Positions 1 through 9,450 are shown, numbered from the stretch's first letter. The stretch: 64,000 nucleotides of DNA from Oopsacas minuta (GCA_024704765.1 JAKMXF010000003.1:62001-126000); one strand, 5' to 3'. Translations and numbers: made by a program. The notes: generated by a model from the letters alone, not told the origin.

Positions 1-266
1 TATGCCACCTAATTGGAAAACTTGTGGAATTCATTGTTAATTTCAAACCATAATTATAAGAATTAGGAATACATATATTATCACGTGAAGGGTATAAAAC
101 GGAAAACTTGACGTCTTCATATATATACAACTATTTCTTCAAACTTCATGGCATTATCGTTATAAATGTGGCATACATTGTGTCCATACGTGTACTACAG
201 CCACATTTGAACACTTGGGTAACCATTTTTACACTTATATATATGTTTTAGGTGAACAGTTTTCAG
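1..266. other. upstream region of the calpain gene
   Basis: No coding region is supported here. The stretch ends in two possible splice acceptors (TTTTAG at 246-251 and TTTCAG at 261-266) directly before the calpain start, so it probably holds 5' UTR or the end of a 5' UTR intron. Confidence 0.4.
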
Positions 267-2288
267 ATGACATTCACACGATTTGGTGGTCAAGATTACA
301 ACGCTTTAAAAAAGCAAACTCGACAAACAAATACATTATTCGAAGATCCCACTTTTGGAGCGGTGGAGAGTTCCCTCTACCCTTGCGCCTCAAATGAGAA
401 GCGGGACGTAGTTTGGAAACGGCCAGGAGAGATCACAGATAACCCGCGCTTATTCGTGGACGGTACTGATAGTGATGACGTCATTCAGGGGTGTCTAGGT
501 AACTGTTGGTTCGCGGCAGCTTTGGCAACTTTAGCCAAAAATAAAAAATTGTTGGATTTGGTGATTCCTAACATAAAACATCAGGAATGGGTGCATTCCA
601 CTGAGGCGACAGTTGATGGGGAGTCTAAGATACAAGTAACACCTCGTTATGGCGGTATTTTTAAGTTCAGGTTCTGGAGGATGGGAGGTTGGATAGAAGT
701 AATTGTTGATGATCGTCTTCCAGTTGTCGATGGTAAACTCATTTACATTCATAGTCGTGAGGAAAATGAATTCTGGAGTGCATTAGTTGAAAAGGCGTAT
801 GCCAAATTGAATAGTTGCTACGAGTCCTTGCGTACTGGATCCCCGGGTGAAGCCCTTGTAGATTTTACTGGAGGCATAAATGAAACTATAAAACTTCCTG
901 ATAGTATTTCGCCAAAGGAATTGGATATTATATTCCAAAAGTTGATTGATGTACAGAAAAACCATGCATTAATAGTAGCATCCATTCATGACCCTGATGG
1001 CGAACAAAAAACGCTCCCGCAAGGTCTAGTGACTGGACACACGTACTCTCTAACAAATATCCATGACATGAGGTTAAATAGAGGACTGTTTGCCATTTTC
1101 AAAAGGGAGCGCATGGCAATGATCCGATTACGTAACCCATGGGGGGAGTTAGAGTGGACCGGTCCATGGTCTGATGGGTCTGAAGAGTGGACTAAGATTC
1201 CAGAAACGGAGAAAAATGACATGGGTCTAGTTTTCACGGACGATGGTGAATTTTGGATGGAAATGACTGATTTTGTCCAGTTTTTCAGTTCAATCGATAT
1301 TTGCGAAGTTTTTAACACTAACATTTTCAATTTTTCGAAAACTTGGGTAGAATTTTCGACAGCTGGACAATGGAATCAGCGCTCTGCAGGTGGTGGAATG
1401 GCGCACGATAGTTTTGTAACTAACCCACAATATTTGATTTCGATAAAGCATAATAAAGGAAGAGAAGGGAACGTTGATTTCGTCTGCCACTTGACTCAAC
1501 AACCTTGGCTGACCAAGGAACCCGATGATATTGCTTCCCCTGCCAGAGCTCCAGGAGAGAGCGTCGAAGCAAGTGAAGGTACTCAACTTATAGTACAAGG
1601 GCCTGCCCAAAAGATCAGCCACTACCCAATAGGCATAACTTTGATTCGCGCCGAGCACAACAGGGAATACCGTATGCACAAGAAACGCGAGCCAATTGAA
1701 ACTACAGTATATTTCAATAGTAGGGATACGTTTACCAAAGTCACGCTCCATGAGGGCAAATACATTATGATCCCAAATACCTCTGAACCTGGTCAAACTG
1801 GTGATTATTTCCTTCGCTCCTTTTCTGACCGAAAAATCGTTATAACTGAACTAGTGAGACATCATCCTATTGGCATTTGGTATAAATGTATTTCACAACC
1901 ACAATTCACGGTACTTGTTGACTTAGAAAAGGCAGAAGGGCTTCTCAAACAGGATCAAATCGGCGGTGCAGATCCCTATTGCATTCTTACCCTAGGCAAA
2001 CAGAAAAGTAGAAGTCATTTCATCAACGATACGGTAGATCCACAATGGAATTCGCAGTTTATTTTCTACACAGCCAATAGGGGTGATAACCTCAGGATTC
2101 GTGTTTGGAATAAAAACGTCTTGAAGGACGATTTCATGGGTCAAATCATCATAGCTCTCCCTGGCCCCCAGGATGCTGACGGACGAAGGTATTGTCGTGA
2201 ACTTGTCATGAAAGATGGGTCGCATCCTCAAAATATGGGGACGTTAAGTTTTGTGGTCCGTGTGTACAACGATGTGAGAGAACTGTGA
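267..2288 (+). CDS. CAPN5: calpain-5-like cysteine protease
   Basis: Calcium-dependent cytosolic cysteine protease of the calpain-5/TRA-3 type, 673 aa in one exon. The N-terminus (GGQDYNALKK, then LFEDPTF and VWKRPGEI) lines up with the start of vertebrate calpain-5, so the ATG at 267 is preferred to the in-frame GTG at 252. The catalytic triad is intact: Cys80 in QGCLGNCWF, His258 in TGHTYSLTNI and Asn290 in RNPWGELEW. A calpain beta-sandwich follows. The C-terminal ~120 residues form a C2 domain (GGADPYCILTLGK, TVDPQWNSQF), which replaces the penta-EF-hand of classical calpains; this defines the calpain-5/6 branch. Calpain-6 lacks the catalytic Cys, so 5 is the better match. Family membership is very secure; orthology is inferred from domain order and identity. 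Confidence 0.93.
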   Translation: MTFTRFGGQDYNALKKQTRQTNTLFEDPTFGAVESSLYPCASNEKRDVVWKRPGEITDNPRLFVDGTDSDDVIQGCLGNCWFAAALATLAKNKKLLDLVIPNIKHQEWVHSTEATVDGESKIQVTPRYGGIFKFRFWRMGGWIEVIVDDRLPVVDGKLIYIHSREENEFWSALVEKAYAKLNSCYESLRTGSPGEALVDFTGGINETIKLPDSISPKELDIIFQKLIDVQKNHALIVASIHDPDGEQKTLPQGLVTGHTYSLTNIHDMRLNRGLFAIFKRERMAMIRLRNPWGELEWTGPWSDGSEEWTKIPETEKNDMGLVFTDDGEFWMEMTDFVQFFSSIDICEVFNTNIFNFSKTWVEFSTAGQWNQRSAGGGMAHDSFVTNPQYLISIKHNKGREGNVDFVCHLTQQPWLTKEPDDIASPARAPGESVEASEGTQLIVQGPAQKISHYPIGITLIRAEHNREYRMHKKREPIETTVYFNSRDTFTKVTLHEGKYIMIPNTSEPGQTGDYFLRSFSDRKIVITELVRHHPIGIWYKCISQPQFTVLVDLEKAEGLLKQDQIGGADPYCILTLGKQKSRSHFINDTVDPQWNSQFIFYTANRGDNLRIRVWNKNVLKDDFMGQIIIALPGPQDADGRRYCRELVMKDGSHPQNMGTLSFVVRVYNDVREL

Positions 2289-2508
2289 AAATTGTATTTA
2301 TATATTTTCCTAAACTTTCCCCACGGTACATATTGTATTTAGTTTTGCGTAGATTTGTAATATAATGTGTATTCTGCAAATATTTATCTTTTAGATAAAT
2401 TATTTTTTCGGGGCTATTTAGAATTTCGGGATAAAGCCCTGCAAGGATGTCCATAATATTCAAAAGAATATATTTCATTTTTATAAACTTAGCAACGGAA
2501 TGTGACGA

Positions 2509-2901
2509 ATGGCATCTGCCCATGAGCAAGATAGTGTCCCCCTGATGAAAAACAAAAAATTGGATGATTCCGACTCTGATTCTGATTGGTCAGAGGTAGA
2601 ACACGACGGTTACGGAGATGAGGAATGTTTGTGCCTATTTTGTGAATTGGCGGGGGATTCAGCTAATCAGATTCTCGCCCACATAACACAAGAACATGGC
2701 ATTGATTTGCAGGAATTTATTAAAACACGGGGGCTTCGTTTTCATGACGTCATTCGAATGATTAATTATATCAGAGAGAATAAAATAGGCGCCAAAGATT
2801 TGGTACTAACTGAAACACCATATGAGTGGGAATATGATAAATATTATCCTGCATTCCTGAAGGATGATCCGTTGTTAACGTATGATTTTGGAGCGCCATA
2901 A
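2509..2901 (+). CDS. free-standing PRMT3-type C2H2 zinc-finger protein
   Basis: 130-aa protein. Residues ~20-36 are acidic and serine-rich (DDSDSDSDWSEVEHD). One zinc finger follows: CLFC, 13 residues, H, 4 residues, H. The tail carries an EWEYDKYYP block and KDDPLLTYD. This order matches the N-terminal zinc-finger region of arginine methyltransferase PRMT3 (acidic stretch, CLFC finger, PWEKEEYL and EDDLLLQFD blocks). The protein stops exactly where PRMT3 would continue into its methyltransferase domain, and no methyltransferase is encoded before RPL35 starts 310 bp later. In PRMT3 this finger binds ribosomal protein uS5 (RPS2), so a ribosome-linked role is a reasonable inference. The gene could be a split or duplicated PRMT3 5' end, or an unannotated small family. 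Confidence 0.75.
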   Translation: MASAHEQDSVPLMKNKKLDDSDSDSDWSEVEHDGYGDEECLCLFCELAGDSANQILAHITQEHGIDLQEFIKTRGLRFHDVIRMINYIRENKIGAKDLVLTETPYEWEYDKYYPAFLKDDPLLTYDFGAP

Positions 2902-2944
2902 CACTTGATATCTTTGATTTATATTTCCTATTACCAGCTGTTAT

Positions 2945-3175
2945 ATACAGTTAAACCTCGCCAATACGAACACCAATAGATGATCAAAATGTGTCAGTAT
3001 TCACTGGAGTAATACCAATTGAATAACCATTGTGATTTTGTGTAAATAGTTATTCGTCTTGGACCCCTGTTTATCCGTTTAGAGCAAGCCTGTATGTATA
3101 TTTTGAAAATTTGGATAATTTGCTTAAGTTCGTATTAACCGTGTTCGTATTAGCGAGTACAAGTGTATTCAATAA
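2945..3175. repeat. small interspersed element with inverted ends
   Basis: The stretch starts with CTCGCCAATACGAACACC and ends with GTTCGTATTAGCGAGTAC, which is nearly the reverse complement. A related partial copy lies at about 55995-56130, with the shared block GGAGTAATACCAA followed by the same TTTTGTGTAAATA. This is a MITE-like non-coding repeat between the zinc-finger gene and RPL35. Confidence 0.5.
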
Positions 3176-3211
3176 TTATTCACATAAATAATAGAATAAT
3201 TTGGTTTCGAA

Positions 3212-3589
3212 ATGTCTAAAACGAAGGCCAAAGACCTCAGAGAAGTGAAAAATAGGAAAGATCTCCTGAACCAGCTTGATGAACTGAAGAAAGAGCTTAT
3301 AACTCTAAAGGTTAGTAAAGCGACTGGCAGCACTGGAAGCAAGCCGGCTAAAATAAAAATAATCCGTCGATCAATCGCCCGTATTTTGACAGTCCTGAAT
3401 GCAAAAGAGAGACAAGAACTGAAGAAATATTACAGCAAAAAGAAGTATAAACCATTGGACATGCGCCCTAAATTAACCAGAGCGATCCGTCGACAATTGT
3501 CTAAGAGTGAGAAAAAGAAAAAAACTCTTCGACAAGTAAAGAAAGAAAGACATTTCCCGATGAGGAAGTTTGCTATTAAAACGAAGTAG
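3212..3589 (+). CDS. RPL35: 60S ribosomal protein L35 (uL29)
   Basis: 125-aa large-subunit ribosomal protein uL29, which lies near the polypeptide exit tunnel. The sequence is collinear with human RPL35 (123 aa): KAKDLREVK at the start, LLNQLDELKKEL, the IIRRSIARILTVLN block, YKPLDMRPKLTRAIRR, and a basic C-terminus ending in MRKFAIKTK. The gene is intronless here. The ATG lies 21 bp after an AT-rich leader. Confidence 0.97.
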   Translation: MSKTKAKDLREVKNRKDLLNQLDELKKELITLKVSKATGSTGSKPAKIKIIRRSIARILTVLNAKERQELKKYYSKKKYKPLDMRPKLTRAIRRQLSKSEKKKKTLRQVKKERHFPMRKFAIKTK

Positions 3590-3714
3590 AAATTTGTAGA
3601 CTTTAGTGATTATTAGTCTATTGTTGTTATTGTTAGCTGGTAGATAGAATTGTTTACTTAGTTTTATTGTCACTTTGGTTTTTTTGGGTCAACTGTTTTG
3701 AAATATCGTTTAGC

Positions 3715-3812
3715 TGTGTGTGTGTGTGTGTGTGTTTGTTTGTTTATCTATTTATTTGCCTGTCTGTTTGTGTGTGTGTGTTTGTTGTTTGTTTGTTTAT
3801 TTGTATGTTTAT
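3715..3812. repeat. TG/TTTG microsatellite
   Basis: A (TG)n run passes into (TTTG)n and TTTA repeats. It lies between RPL35 and the USP gene and encodes only a spurious Cys/Val/Phe repeat. Confidence 0.9.
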
Positions 3813-4204
3813 TTACTCCAGTCCATATTATGTAAATCTACTCTACACCTCAATTATTCACATTTCCACCTTTCTATAATTAGATCATGATGTGGCATAT
3901 AATCTATCAACTCAGTATTGAACTTTCTCAAGAGGTAGTATGTTTGTTTATTATTGACAGATTATATAAACAAATATACAAGTACAGAAGTATCTTCAAA
4001 ATCGTACAGACCTATACTTACATATTCTCTTACTATTTGTTTGTATTTGTTTTGTATTTATTCTCTTATAAATACAGAAATCGCCCGCCAATATTTATCA
4101 CAACATATTTATTGATGTGCTTCACTCTTTTTTTATACCAAAAAGGTGTAAATAACCCAAATAAACAAACAAATAAACAAATAAAACCGCGTAAAAGTAC
4201 TATT

Positions 4205-5995
4205 ATGACATCAACACAATTTCAACCAATTAAATACGAATATTCTCCTCATTCACACTTACAACAAACACAATTCCAAAGTTTCTATCATTCAACACCA
4301 AAAGAATTACAATCACCCAATCTGGTTGTTAGGGAAAATGATAAGTTATGTCCCTCTCCCAAACAAGAAAATAATAAAAATTCCAACAAGAATTCTCCAA
4401 TTATTTCACCGACAATCCCTCACAGTAAAATCAGTTATAATCAAACCATCGATAAAAGTCACCCAACAGTCAAATTGACCGCAAATAATGAAATTCCAAT
4501 GTCCCCTATCGTTGTTACGAAGAGTATATGTTCACCCACGAAAGGCTATCCTATACATATACATCCAAATTATACGGGTGTCACTTCTCCAAATTCAAAA
4601 GTGGCTCAGAGAATTACAGATAATGCCGACACTATTTTGGCACCTAAGACCACTCCAGAGGCGATTAAACTGAGAACATTTTCAACTGGCACTTCCACTT
4701 TTAACTTTTGGACAAATCAGATCATGCGACATATTATCACACCTTTTTCGCCAGCCAATCAGAAACGAACAGATGGTCCATGTGGCTTGAGAAATACCGG
4801 AAATATTTGTTTCATGAATTCGATTTTACAAAGTTTCATTTCTCTCCCACTTTTCAAATCTCGCCTTTTATACTTTTCCAAGAAAGGCCTACAAAATTTT
4901 GGCGCCTATTCCCGCCTAATTGAGTCTTTGACTTGTTATATGCTCGATCCTGATTCGCTAGTCCACGACCCAACAAATATAATTCGGCAAATATGCATAC
5001 ACACTCCAAATCTATTGGCTAATCCAGATCACTACATAGTTATGCAATCTCAACAAGACGCGGGAGAATTCTTTCTATCCCTAATTGAATTATTAAACAC
5101 AGCATTCCAGACATACCTCGTACCAGATTTGGTTGCTAGGGAAGTTACTGATAAAGCTATCCAAATGTACGCGTTACCTAATAATTTAGATTTTTCAGAT
5201 TTGAATATTTTAAGTGAAGTTAAAAACTTGGCTTTGAAGAATTTGGAAAATGCTATTGTGAGTAAAGGTGAGACGTACACGGACGATTTAGCGATACTGG
5301 CCGGTCTGGAATGGGGAATTTATGCACAGACACATTCGACACCTCTATATGAACTATTTATCGGTCAATTAGTAGAGGCTAGATATTGTATGTCGTGTCA
5401 AGGAATTTCTTTAAATTTAGAAACATTTACTTTACTTCCATTGTCAATTCCAGACTCGGATAAACTCCCTCAAGCAATTGAGGAGATTCTAGAAAAGTTT
5501 TCTAGAATAGAAGGATTGTTAGGCAGAGAGAAATTACGATGTACTCGTTGTGAAGGCGCTATTAATGGTTCTGGATTAAACTCACAAACAAGTAACGGGC
5601 TACAAGACGCACAACGAAGGGCACTCATAACAAAACTCCCAGAATTTTTGGTTATACAACTTTCAAGATTCCACTTCGATCCTATTCTAAAATTCCCTTA
5701 CAAAAATAACAAACAAATTTCTTTTCCATTAAAGAACCTTGACATGTCTCAAGTATATTACGAAAGTGTTGTAAACACAGCTGGACAAAGTCATCTTTAC
5801 GAATTGAAATCTGTTGTAGTACATTCCAATGGTTCAACTGCGTTGTCAGGGCATTATGTCGCGTATACTAAAATTAGCAACAGATGGTATATGTGTAATG
5901 ATAGCATTGTAACAGCTGTGGATATGGAATATGAGAAGTCAACCAAACAGATTCTTGAAAATGCGTATATTCTTTTCTATGGTAAACAAATTTAA
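4205..5995 (+). CDS. ubiquitin-specific protease (peptidase C19)
   Basis: Deubiquitinating cysteine protease, 596 aa. Residues 1-~190 are a disordered Pro/Ser/Asn-rich tail. The catalytic domain opens with the Cys box GLRNTGNICFMNSILQS (Cys202) and has QSQQDAGEFF at ~280. Two CxxC pairs (C395/C398 and C446/C449) form the finger zinc site. It closes with the His box SGHYVAYTK (His550) and WYMCNDS. Fingers and core resemble the USP2/USP8/USP21 group, but I do not assign a symbol. The start is the ATG at 4205: the open frame extends up to 3887, but that part is low-complexity, hydrophobic, and continuous with the microsatellite-rich intergenic DNA. Single exon. Confidence 0.9.
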   Translation: MTSTQFQPIKYEYSPHSHLQQTQFQSFYHSTPKELQSPNLVVRENDKLCPSPKQENNKNSNKNSPIISPTIPHSKISYNQTIDKSHPTVKLTANNEIPMSPIVVTKSICSPTKGYPIHIHPNYTGVTSPNSKVAQRITDNADTILAPKTTPEAIKLRTFSTGTSTFNFWTNQIMRHIITPFSPANQKRTDGPCGLRNTGNICFMNSILQSFISLPLFKSRLLYFSKKGLQNFGAYSRLIESLTCYMLDPDSLVHDPTNIIRQICIHTPNLLANPDHYIVMQSQQDAGEFFLSLIELLNTAFQTYLVPDLVAREVTDKAIQMYALPNNLDFSDLNILSEVKNLALKNLENAIVSKGETYTDDLAILAGLEWGIYAQTHSTPLYELFIGQLVEARYCMSCQGISLNLETFTLLPLSIPDSDKLPQAIEEILEKFSRIEGLLGREKLRCTRCEGAINGSGLNSQTSNGLQDAQRRALITKLPEFLVIQLSRFHFDPILKFPYKNNKQISFPLKNLDMSQVYYESVVNTAGQSHLYELKSVVVHSNGSTALSGHYVAYTKISNRWYMCNDSIVTAVDMEYEKSTKQILENAYILFYGKQI

Positions 5996-6239
5996 AATTT
6001 GTTATTGTTTTCTTTAATCATATAACGAATTCATTTTTGTTTTTGTTGATTTTTTGGGTATTTTTTTAGGGTTCCTATTAGGGACTAAGGTAAAGAATTT
6101 GTCACCTTTCAATAACCTCACTCCCGGGGCGTGTTAAGGGGTCAAATCCATAAGTATGGTGTGTGGATCCCTATCTTCATACATGGGCCAAAGTTTCTTA
6201 TCAAACCTCTTCCTTTAATCCGTCTATACAGACTTGTTT

Positions 6240-6421
6240 CCTGACCTCCAAATTATTTATACTAAAAAGTTCACACAATAGACTCGCATAATAGAGCTAG
6301 CGATTAATCGGGTCCTGTGACCAGAAACAGAACCATACAAATAGCGTCAAATTCCTGCGATTAATCGTGTCTATAGGGCCTCTGGGGGTCCCGATGTGAC
6401 CATATTTAGGGGAGTCTAGTG
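6240..6421. repeat. interspersed repeat (RATTAATCGGGTC family)
   Basis: The stretch contains AATAGACTCGCATAATAGAG, GATTAATCGGGTCC, GATTAATCGTGTC and a terminal GGGGAGTCTAGT. Related pieces occur at 35083-35152 (ATTAACCGGTGTCTACTGTA), near 48358-48385 and at 57162-57245 (GGTTAATCGGGTCAAAATGG, GCGGAGTCTAATGT). This is a non-coding repeat family of unknown class. Confidence 0.45.
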
Positions 6422-6472
6422 AATTCGAGAAATGTCAACAGCACATACTTAATGGAATTATTCTTAGTTACG

Positions 6473-7135
6473 ATGGCTGATATTAAAATCAGATTATTCA
6501 TAACACGTCATGGGATAACACTAGAAAACAAACTCCACATTTTACAAGGACAAATAGATACAGAACTTGACGAAGAAGGAGTTTCACAGTCTAAACATCT
6601 TGGTATTCGTTTCACCGATCACAAATTTGATTTTATCTATTGTAGTCCTCTTCTACGTACGTTGCATACAATCAAATTGGCGCTTGAAAATATGAAATAT
6701 AAAACAGAACCAATTTTAGATGATCGCTTGAAAGAGCGAGGATTTGGAAGTTGGGAGGGTAAGAAGAAGGAAGAGCGTGTAGGACCCCGTCCAAGCGATG
6801 AGGAGTCGATCGAGTCGGTTGAGAAAAGAGTTTCAAGTTTTTTTCATGATCTTGGTTCCAGTTTAATCGGTCAAATTCCATTGAAATTAGATGAATCACA
6901 AAAACACATTCCAAATATACTTTTAGTTTCCCACGGAGCTACGATAAGTTGTATGGAACGATTGCTAGCAAGTTTAGGCGCCATAACTATGCACGAAGAT
7001 AGACCTTTGTATAATACATGCGTGAGTGAATATGAAATATTATTAGACAAAAAGGGAGTAATGAAAGGTGCGAAGTGTTATGTCAGTCGTGATGTTTCGC
7101 ATTTAGGAGGTTTTGTTCTTAAATGGCATAAATAG
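6473..7135 (+). CDS. TIGAR-like histidine phosphatase (phosphoglycerate mutase family)
   Basis: 220-aa histidine phosphatase. The phospho-acceptor motif is TRHGITLENK (His13), with YCSPLLRTLHT after it, LKERGFGSWEGK (Glu88) carrying the acid/base residue, and the second catalytic His in LVSHGATIS (His154). Length, the ERGFGSWEG segment and the ILQGQ motif fit TIGAR/fructose-2,6-bisphosphatase-like proteins better than glycolytic phosphoglycerate mutase. TIGAR lowers fructose-2,6-bisphosphate. The start at 6473 is chosen because RHG then sits at the family's usual distance from the N-terminus; an in-frame ATG at 6452 would add seven residues. The last 55 bases of this gene recur at 27733-27787 beside NHL gene E. 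Confidence 0.85.
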   Translation: MADIKIRLFITRHGITLENKLHILQGQIDTELDEEGVSQSKHLGIRFTDHKFDFIYCSPLLRTLHTIKLALENMKYKTEPILDDRLKERGFGSWEGKKKEERVGPRPSDEESIESVEKRVSSFFHDLGSSLIGQIPLKLDESQKHIPNILLVSHGATISCMERLLASLGAITMHEDRPLYNTCVSEYEILLDKKGVMKGAKCYVSRDVSHLGGFVLKWHK

Positions 7136-7763
7136 TAAAAGTATTTTTGAATATTTGTTTATTTGTTTATTCGTGTTTATATATTCGTGTTTGTAAATAT
7201 TTATTTATTTGTGTTTGTTTGTATATATTTATTCAATTTCTACTCATTCAAATAGGAAATCTGTGATTAATATTATTTCTGCCAATTATTGGTGGCTCAG
7301 CCACTTTGAATTGTTAAATCTTGGAAACTTTAATTCTGTTTTTTATACTCAAAATTGGAAAAATGAAATTCAGAGTAACTTCTTCCCAAAAAATTGTGTC
7401 TCAAAACGAATTATCACACCTCAAATACAAAATATCAAATGTGACAAACGAATAATTTCCATAAGAATAGTTAAGATATTCTAATTATAGATTACACAAA
7501 TAGGAACTAATAGCTAATACAGCATAGCAACTAATTCTATAAAAGGAATGTGGCTAGTTATAACTGGAACTAATTTACATATTGAAAGCTATCTGACCTA
7601 ACACATCCGTAATTCTGTGAGACAATAGTCTCGTGGTAGAGTTTAAGGAAATGTGATTAGTTGTAACTTTCTATTTCACCACTTAACACCTGAATAATTA
7701 ATGTATGAATTTGTATAAATACAATCTGTAAATGAGAATAATCATAAACAGAACAACAAACAA
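7136..7763 (+). repeat. type I 5' flank of the NHL array (copy at gene A)
   Basis: Duplicated upstream sequence. It starts with TATTTGTTTATTTG repeats and passes through a block with GGTGGCTCAGCCACTTTGAA to the promoter. Near-identical copies precede E (27788-28411) and C (16441-18375, split by a mariner). Only the promoter-proximal ~260 bp precede B (13389-13650) and G (35511-35775). Because the TIGAR-like gene lies directly upstream only at A, this copy is inferred to be the source. Confidence 0.85.
7714..7721 (+). promoter_or_regulatory. TATA box of NHL gene A (same site in B-G)
   Basis: TATAAATA lies exactly 50 bp before the ATG. The same motif at the same 50-bp spacing occurs at 13601 (B), 18326 (C), 20333 (D), 28362 (E), 32194 (F) and 35726 (G). 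It is followed by a conserved leader ending in ACAACAAACAAATGGC. All seven genes therefore keep a core promoter, including the frameshifted B. Confidence 0.8.
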
Positions 7764-8927
7764 ATGGCCACCAAATACTCAGATGAAATTCCTACCAACC
7801 CTTTCGAACTAACGGAACAGATGATCCATTCCACCTTCGAGAAGGTTATTCGGATTGCGACAGAAAGAAAAGATCAGCTGCTTGTCCAGCTGTTCGATAT
7901 GAAGCAGGACTATCTAAGAAAGGAGAACACAAGAAAGAAACGAGTAGCAGACCTGGAGAAGATGATCAGACAATTCAATGAGACTTCTATTCAAGAGAAT
8001 GAAATAGTGAAGTTTCAAGGAGAACAGATGTTGCAAACAAAAGCTGAAATACAGAAATACGAAAAAGAAACGCCTGTCCCATTTCCTTCCTTCAATACTG
8101 AGGGTCTGGACGGTCTCCTAGAACAGCTGGAGAAGTTGGGGTCTATTCAGGCTACAGCTGTACCCTACAGAAACAAGACAGAGCCAATCAGAAGGATAGG
8201 AAAATATGGAAGAGAGAAAGGAGAGCTGAATTGCCCTATTGGACTAGCTCTAGATGGAGATAAGATCTATATAGCAGATACATTGAATAGTAGAATACAG
8301 ATCTTCTCTACAGAAGGTAAGTTCATTCAAGAATTTGGTAAAGGGGAGCTAGATAATCCATACGGTATAGCATTATATAAGGAATGGGTGTTTATAAGTG
8401 ATTGGGAACTTCATGCTATATTTAAATTCTCTAAAACAAATTACAAATTAATTAAAATTAAGACAGTTGTTAGTTACCCTCATGGTCTAACAACTGACAC
8501 AAATGGAGAAGTGTTAGTTGCAGATTCTAGTAATAATAGAATTGCAGTACTCAGCTCTGATTTAGAATATATTAGAGAAATAGGAAAAGACAAACTTATA
8601 AAACCGTGTGACGTCAAAATAAATAATAATAATATATTTGTAGCAGACAATAATGAGATTAATAATATACACATATTCTCTAAATCAGGTGATTTATTGA
8701 AAAGTTTCATAAAATTAGAAAATGGAAGAGGATATATTTCTCTGTGTTTTGATTTGTATAATAATATTATTATTAGCGATTATATGGGAAAATCAATTAA
8801 TATATTTACTAAAGATGGACAGCTGATACACAAAATTAAATGTAATTATCCTACAGGAATTATTGTTAATAATAACTTTGATATTATTTGTGCTAGTTTT
8901 AGTGATAATGTAATAAATATTTATTAA
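7764..8927 (+). CDS. coiled-coil + NHL-propeller protein, copy A
   Basis: 387 aa, intronless. Residues ~20-100 are a charged coiled coil (KVIRIATERKDQLLVQLFD). A Pro-rich linker (PVPFPSF) follows, and residues ~143-387 form six NHL blades of ~41 residues, a closed beta-propeller. There is no RING, B-box, signal peptide or membrane segment, so this is the coiled-coil/NHL half of a TRIM-NHL protein. In TRIM-NHL proteins such as Brat and LIN-41 the propeller's upper face binds RNA or protein. Compared with its six sisters, the differences here cluster at blade positions such as NCPIG (156-160) and ADTLNSR (171-177). Function is unknown. The gene lies just downstream of the TIGAR-like gene, and this arrangement looks ancestral for copy E. 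Confidence 0.88.
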   Translation: MATKYSDEIPTNPFELTEQMIHSTFEKVIRIATERKDQLLVQLFDMKQDYLRKENTRKKRVADLEKMIRQFNETSIQENEIVKFQGEQMLQTKAEIQKYEKETPVPFPSFNTEGLDGLLEQLEKLGSIQATAVPYRNKTEPIRRIGKYGREKGELNCPIGLALDGDKIYIADTLNSRIQIFSTEGKFIQEFGKGELDNPYGIALYKEWVFISDWELHAIFKFSKTNYKLIKIKTVVSYPHGLTTDTNGEVLVADSSNNRIAVLSSDLEYIREIGKDKLIKPCDVKINNNNIFVADNNEINNIHIFSKSGDLLKSFIKLENGRGYISLCFDLYNNIIISDYMGKSINIFTKDGQLIHKIKCNYPTGIIVNNNFDIICASFSDNVINIY

Positions 8928-9187
8928 CTATATTGTTGTTGTTATTTACTTGTTTGTTTATTATTTATTAAATTATTATATTCACACTTGTCCTTTTCTA
9001 TAAATTAACATTCCTAACCGTTTCCACACGTGTACCCCTATACTAATTATAACACATTATGTGTATCCTCCCATATTTGAGGTCCAGTGGACAACTTGTT
9101 GTCCTCCATGGTTCAGGTTGTAAACGGATGCCATATGGTATCAGAATTAAGATGGCTGTACTTAAGGAAGTAAGTTTGAATTCTAAC

Positions 9188-9340
9188 CTCGTATGCGTCT
9201 TCAGAGGTGTCATAAAGTACTTCACTATCTGGAATTGGTTCCGGTTCCATTATCTGAACTGGAACTATAGGAGGAGGTGTTCGTATAGGTTCCTCAGGTT
9301 CTTGTGGTTGCATATCTGCCATTTTGGGAGGTGTTGCCAT
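9188..9340 (-). pseudogene. proline-rich, tyrosine-bearing first exon (orphan), copy at A
   Basis: Open from an ATG (MATPPKMADMQPQEPEEP) to a clean donor (GAG then GTTAGA), 51 codons, ending in phase 0. The peptide is rich in Pro and Glu (PPPIVPVQIMEPEP) and ends with two tyrosines in acidic context (LYDTSEDAYE), like SH2/SH3 adaptor ligands. No downstream exon is visible before the NHL gene, so this looks like a first exon copied without the rest of its gene. The near-identical reading frame at 29835-29981 includes in-frame length change only, which suggests past coding constraint. The parent gene is not in this window. Confidence 0.45.
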
Positions 9341-9379
9341 TTGAATTAATTTAGATGGAAGTGGTCTAGAAATACATAT

Positions 9380-9450
9380 TGTTTGTTTGGTTGTGTGTTT
9401 GTTTGTTTGTTTGTTTGTTTGTTTGTTTGTTTGTTTGTTTGTTTGTTTGG
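9380..9450. repeat. (GTTT)n microsatellite
   Basis: Tetranucleotide run in the A 3' flank. The E copy has a much shorter run at about 30019-30042. Confidence 0.9.

Noticed and set aside
252-266. GTG start for the calpain
   Set aside because: ATG at 267 aligns with the calpain-5 N-terminus; the GTG lies in a probable splice-acceptor region.
3667-3879. 70-codon Cys/Val/Phe-rich frame
   Set aside because: Pure translation of TG/TTTG repeats.
3887-4204. Upstream extension of the USP frame (106 codons)
   Set aside because: Low-complexity hydrophobic and Asn/Lys/Gln-rich translation continuous with microsatellite DNA; the ATG at 4205 starts plausible disordered protein.
7209-7484. 91-codon frame in the type I flank (also at 16509 and 27857)
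   Set aside because: Recurs only because the flank is duplicated; it is interrupted in C, its length differs between copies and it lacks protein-like composition.
8480-8710. Recurring ~76-100-codon minus-strand frame under every NHL gene
   Set aside because: Antisense shadow of the AT-rich, conserved blades 4-5; its repetition follows from the gene duplication.
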